DNA from: Amyelois transitella
Taxonomy: Eukaryota > Arthropoda > Insecta > Lepidoptera > Pyralidae
NCBI RefSeq assembly: GCF_032362555.1
Contig: NC_083531.1
Coordinates: 1,922,001 to 1,986,000, forward strand
Length of the DNA stretch: 64,000 nt
Direction: 5' to 3'
Shown: piece by piece, positions 60,501 to 64,000 of the stretch
Position numbering within the stretch: the first letter of the stretch is position 1
Layout of the letters: every line of letters begins with the position of its first letter
The notes under the pieces: model-generated
What the model was told of the DNA's origin: nothing
Seen by the model: the letters and a program-made list of their open reading frames with translations, nothing else
The model's database searches: none
Program-made: the position numbers and the translations under genes

Positions 60501-61882
60501 ATATAATTAATAAAGCCTCCAAATGCTTAGGATTTGTGATGCGCAATTCCAAAAGTTTTAAAAAAGCCAAAACCTTAAAAATTTTATACTGTACTTATGT
60601 AAGGAGCCATCTGGAGTACGCTTGTCAGATTTGGAACCCAATTTATGATATTTATATTTCCAGAATTGAGGCAATTCAAAAAAGATTTTTACGTTATTTA
60701 TGTTTTCAGTTACATATTTCTTATAGTTCTGATCAATATGACGAGTTGTGTGCGAAGCAATATCTCGTTCCTCTAGTCACTAGAAGGAATGTGGCAGATT
60801 TAATATTTTTCTCCAAAATAATCAATAGTATTGTTGATTGTCCTGATATTCTTGCAAAAATAGGCTTTAAAGTCCCACCTAGAACTATGCGTAGTAATCC
60901 ATTGTTTAATACCCCCTTCGTCAACACTAATTATAGACAAAATTCATAAGAATTTTGTCAATGTCAATATCAGCGTCTACTGAAATTCGATTGTACAGAT
61001 GAGCGGTTCTCCATAAATTATTTATGGAGAACCGCTCATCTGTACAATCGAATTTCAGTAGACGCTGATATTGATATCTTTGATTTTAGCATTCCTAAAT
61101 TGAGGCGGACTCTTATACAATTCTTCTTTCCAAGCGATGTGGTTGATGGCTGACCGGAGATTATATCACAATAATTTATATATATTTAACTGTCGATAGA
61201 ATTAAGTTCTTTTAAATTTAGTAATTAGACGTTAACTCATAGATTGTTATTGTTGATTGTTTAGAGATTGATGTTCCTTTTTTTTAATTGTATTAGTGTT
61301 TTGTATCTGTGAGGACCTATAATTGACCATTTGTTTTACATATGTGACGCTATTTTTTGTAAACGGTTGTTGGTCTTCCAAATAAATAAATAAATAAATA
61401 AATGAATCAGTTTGTCGGGAAATGTCAACGACACATAGTCGTTATTTTGATTCAATTAAGTAGACGTTTCTTTTAAATCCATTGCTCTGTTTGTTGGCAG
61501 GTAGACATCGGCATGCGGTGGTCGGCGTGAGATGGACGGTATACAAATGGAGCCGATCGGCAAGTACAAAGCCGACAGAAACGGTTCTGCGAAAGGTAGG
61601 AAAATGCCTTTACCTTTTCCCATGGATGTCATAAAACCCTATACACTTAAGACTCTTCTTTTAGGCTATCGGCTAGCAACCTGTCACTATTTGAACCTTA
61701 ATGCTATACAGCTGGTCTTTCAGTCATTCAAAGACTATTTACACTGTCTACCCCGTAAGGGGTATAAACGTGACTATATGTATGTGAGTAGGAAACTAAA
61801 CTAAATGAAATGTATATATTTTCAGCAGCTGCTTGGCGTAATATGGTCGACCAGGATTTGGACGATGTCGCTTTTTTGGCCG
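54550..61882 (+). CDS. 5' exons of an unrecognised gene continuing past the window
   Basis: A likely non-coding first exon ends at 54722 (GTGTCCG/GTAAGT). The second exon, 61501-61595, carries the ATG at 61532 and reads MDGIQMEPIGKYKADRNGSA then K. The third, 61826-61882, reads AAAWRNMVDQDLDDVAFLAG and ends at GCCG/GTAAGT in phase 1. All junctions and phases agree. The acceptor of exon 3 is TTTTCAGCAG, so one alanine may be included or skipped. The first intron would be 6.8 kb, full of repeats and a LINE fragment. The N-terminus is hydrophilic and shows no signal peptide. I recognise no family. The start of the first exon is a guess. Confidence 0.5.
55282..55352 (+). mobile_element. RTE LINE 3' end
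   Basis: AGTGGCAAGTGGAAAGATG to TGCGTGATTTTATGTATGTA. Confidence 0.8.
55714..55835 (-). mobile_element. RTE LINE 3' fragment
   Basis: CGCTTTTTCCCGGAAGAGTA to CTTCATCCACATTCATAAC. Confidence 0.75.
56089..56262 (-). repeat. SINE-R copy, tail lost
   Basis: AGCTGTTTCGCTTAACGATA to GGGAACCACACGGCAC. Confidence 0.8.
56522..56572 (-). repeat. SINE-R tail fragment
   Basis: CACATACATACATATAATCA to GCGGGGTAGACAGAGCC. Confidence 0.75.
56767..57125 (+). repeat. Diverged SINE-R copy followed by RTE 3' fragment
   Basis: GCCGTGTGGTTCCCGGCACC to about 56955 is SINE-R. From 56956, TCGAGGACATTCTGGCAAAA to GAGGCGTGATTTTATGTA is RTE. Confidence 0.7.
57666..57940 (+). mobile_element. Helitron, non-autonomous
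   Basis: TCTATACTAATATTATAAAG to GAAGTCGCGAGCACAGCTAG between A and T. Confidence 0.85.
57955..58335. repeat. Two diverged SINE-R pieces in opposite orientation
   Basis: Minus piece 57955-58085 (GGGCCAACAGTCTCGAAAAG) and plus piece 58120-58335 ending GACGTGATTAAATGTATGTA. Confidence 0.7.
58340..59980. other. AT-rich stretch without recognised genes
   Basis: Only a SINE-R trace near 59310-59350 (GTTCTGTCTACCCCATAAGC) and CGCTCCCGCTACA at 58924, an LTR end, are recognisable. Confidence 0.5.
60057..61402 (+). mobile_element. 5'-truncated LINE with internal palindrome
   Basis: The RT-bearing 3' part of a jockey/CR1-type LINE, 3' UTR included, ends in AAATAAATAAATAAATAAAT at 61381-61402. The coding part is 60120-60949 and then 61018-61153. 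Between them an inverted copy of the following 55 bases has been inserted, making a perfect palindrome at 60964-61074. Confidence 0.85.
60120..60949 (+). pseudogene. LINE ORF2 fragment: reverse transcriptase motifs B and C onward
   Basis: WIPVPSGVPQGSLLGPLLF is RT motif B and LLCYADDMKVF motif C, with both Asp residues. LRNKLDLNADKCAFATFTR and SGIRDLGVFHDSKLLFDTHI follow, then the C-terminal region RSHLEYACQIWNPIYDIY. Motif A and the endonuclease are missing by truncation, and a frameshift precedes motif B. The frame ends at NTNYRQNS because of the inverted insertion. The original C-terminus continues at about 61020 with WRTAHLYNRISVDADIDIFD to a stop after SDVVDG. Confidence 0.85.
61615..61787 (+). 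repeat. SINE-R copy, diverged
   Basis: TTTTCCCATGGATGTCATAA to ACGTGACTATATGTATGTGA. The tail lies about 40 bases before exon 3 of the unrecognised gene. Confidence 0.75.
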
Positions 61883-61962
61883 GTAAGTACATACACAAAA
61901 TCATAACATTTCTACCATTTATACTTTATACACTATATATACCTACTATATACACTATATAT

Positions 61963-62995
61963 ACATACATACATGCATACATAAAATCACGCCTCTTTCC
62001 CGGAGGGGTAGGCAGAGACTACCTACTTCTTTCGCTTCGTCCACATTCATAACTCTCTTCATACAAGCTCGGCGGTTTCGGGTACTTTTGACCTGACCCT
62101 TTACCAGGACGTCCTTAATTTGATCAAGATACGTTCGTCTAGGTCTTCCCACTCCGACCTTTCCCTCCACACTCTCCTTGTATATCTGCTTAGTCAACCT
62201 GCTTTCATTCATCCTCTCCACATGACCGAACCATCTTAACATACCCTTTTCTATTCCTGTAACTACATCTTCTTTCACATCACAACATTCCCTTATCACG
62301 CTGTTCCTTATCCTGTCACTCAATTTCACACCCATCATACTCCTTAACGCTCTCATTTCCACTGCATTTATTCTGCTTTCATGCTTCTTTTGCCATACCC
62401 AACTTTCACTCCCATACATTAATGTCGGGACCAACACGCCCCTGTGCACAGCCAGTCGAGCCTTTTTGGATAGTTTCTGACTGCTCATAAAGGCATGCAA
62501 AGCTCCATTCACCATGTTCCCCGCGTTCACTCTCCTTTCAATATCACTATCATACTTGCCATCTGATGTAAACTTTGATCCTAGATATACAAACTCTTTC
62601 ACTTGCTCCACTTTTTCTCCTCCAATCAAAATATTACATGCTGTCATTTCTTTCTCCATTTCAAAAACCAGTGTTTTAGTTTTACTTACGTTCACTTTCA
62701 TTCCTTTCTCTTTTAAAGCTTCATGCATACAGTTTACCATCTCCTGTAACTCCTCCGCTGATGACGCCAGTATAACCTGATCGTCGGCATAGAGCAGACA
62801 TTTGACGAGTAACTCATTCATCCTTAATCCACTTTTAGACTCTTTCAAATCTGTCAAACAGCTATCCATAAATAGGTTGAACAGCCACGGTGACGCAACA
62901 CATCCTTGCCTAACGCCTTTCTCAATCTTAAACCACTCAGTGTGCGCTCCGTTTATCCTGACACAAGCACTCGAATCCTCATATAAGGATTTCAC
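61963..62995 (-). mobile_element. RTE-clade LINE, 3' third with coding region
   Basis: The 5'-truncated element carries about 340 codons on the minus strand. RT motif B is GVRQGCVASPWLFNLFMDS and motif C LLYADDQVIL. Then come KTKTLVFEMEKE, VYLGSKFTSDGKYDSDIERR and YGSESWVWQKKHESRINAVE, all typical of RTE-type LINEs. Near the end a short deletion shifts the frame after NVDEAKEV. The 3' end is GGCGTGATTTTATG plus a TATG-type tail. It is the best source for the dozen RTE 3' fragments in the window. Confidence 0.88.
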
Positions 62996-62999
62996 ACTA

Positions 63000-63580
63000 T
63001 ATATACTATACAGTATGTATTATATGTTATACTATACATACATATACTGAATATTCTTTAAAAATCACGTAGATAATGGGCAGTCGCCATATACCTAATG
63101 CAAGAAATTTTTTTTTTTAATATAAAATAATCCCTTTCTTATCTTTGCGAGTAGGTAGGTAGGTACTATACTTTGCTTGTCTACTTTGACTATTTTTTTC
63201 AAAGTTATTTTACATTAGCCCCCCTACACCCGGCTACGTCCATTATGGAACAACAATATTCACTTCAGCATTTTTATTTCAACCTAGGTCTTTAAAAAGT
63301 GGCTAACACTCAATAATTCCACTTCAACTATTATAACCCAACAGCCACTTCTTCCCACTTCATTCTCGCCTTGCAAGATTCTAATCGAGGTCGTAGTAGA
63401 GTGCTTCTAGTGTTCTCGACACTTTCAATGTCACACACAAGTGTGCTAGTAGGCTGCTGACAATAAAGAAATTTCTGGAATGCTTTGACAGAATTTATGA
63501 CATTATACCATAGACGAAGGTATACAAAAAGACTTGTATTTTTCCCTCTATGCATTCCGAACGATTAAAAATAATGTTTG
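63000..63580. other. Stretch without recognised features
   Basis: It lies in an intron of the gene entering from the left if that gene continues. No exon is recognisable. Confidence 0.4.
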
Positions 63581-63581
63581 C

Positions 63582-63830
63582 CGTGTGGTTCCCGGCACCA
63601 ATAGAAAAAAGAATACTACATCTTTTCCCCGTGAATATCGTAAAAGGCGACTAAGGGATTGGCTTATAAACTTGTGATTCTTTTAGGCGACGGGCTAGCA
63701 GTAGTGACAACTATTTGAATCTAAATTCTATCTTAAAGCAAAACAGCTGAACGTGGCCTATCAGTCTTTTCAAGACTGTTGGCTCTGTCTACCCCGCAAG
63801 GGATATAGATGTGACGCATGTATGTAAAAT
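63582..63830 (+). repeat. SINE-R copy, full length
   Basis: GCCGTGTGGTTCCCGGCACC to GATATAGATGTGACGCATGT. Confidence 0.85.
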
Positions 63831-64000
63831 TTGATGCAACTTTGATGGTCTACCATTAGCCAAGCTGGGTAAATCTGTCCATAGATTCACTAAAGGTTAT
63901 ATCAGAATTTGCTATCTTACTTTTGGACTGTAGCGTAGTCTAAGAAGACAAGAGTCGTAGAAGAAGAAGAAGAAGACAAGGTTCATTGGGAAATGTAAAC

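Overview
The window looks like nuclear DNA of a moth or butterfly (Lepidoptera). This is inferred from AT-rich sequence, intron-rich animal genes with short exons, and a dense load of repeats of lepidopteran type: Helitrons ending in the sense GTCGCGGGCACAGCTAG, RTE and CR1/jockey-like LINEs, a tRNA-headed SINE, and more than 50 copies of a roughly 270 bp repeat with a TATG-type tail (called SINE-R below). No rRNA gene, true tRNA gene or CRISPR array is visible. Exon boundaries were placed by hand from splice signals, reading frame and family knowledge, so allow an error of one or two bases.

Layout. 1-1.8 kb: repeats. 1.85-4.88 kb, plus strand: 3' half of a gene encoding tandem PDZ domains. 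4.9-11.1 kb: mostly repeats, including a Harbinger-type MITE and a Helitron. 11.1-32.7 kb, plus strand: sixteen exons of a membrane-type Xaa-Pro aminopeptidase (XPNPEP2-like). One of its introns holds a nearly intact 4.7 kb CR1/jockey-like LINE inserted into an older SINE-R. 35.0-48.9 kb, minus strand: the AAA+ ATPase reptin (RuvB-like 2) in eleven exons. Its introns hold a 3.5 kb Tc1/mariner-type transposon, which itself carries a hAT MITE. 51.3-52.2 kb, plus strand: two-exon cytochrome c oxidase subunit 8. 53.07-53.21 kb, minus strand: the last exon of an unrecognised gene. 54.6-61.9 kb, plus strand: a likely 5' non-coding exon and two coding exons of an unrecognised gene that leaves the window. 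Its first intron contains a LINE fragment with a perfect 111 bp palindrome, and its last visible intron begins with an RTE LINE fragment.

The genes are unrelated housekeeping or enzyme genes and do not form a pathway. The most unusual feature is that pieces of exon plus adjacent splice site are repeatedly duplicated in tandem in all three large genes. The extreme case is the 3' end of reptin exon 9 with its donor site, present ten times in a 112-114 bp array joined by TA microsatellites. Other cases are a triplicated donor and a decayed extra exon in the PDZ gene, a duplicated acceptor split by a Helitron in the aminopeptidase gene, and a duplicated acceptor and an exon-5-like relic in reptin. 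A second pattern is that SINE-R copies next to exons nearly always point their TATG tail at the exon. The SINE-R tail also resembles the end of the RTE LINE, suggesting a LINE-SINE partnership. Local assembly error has to be excluded for the longest arrays.
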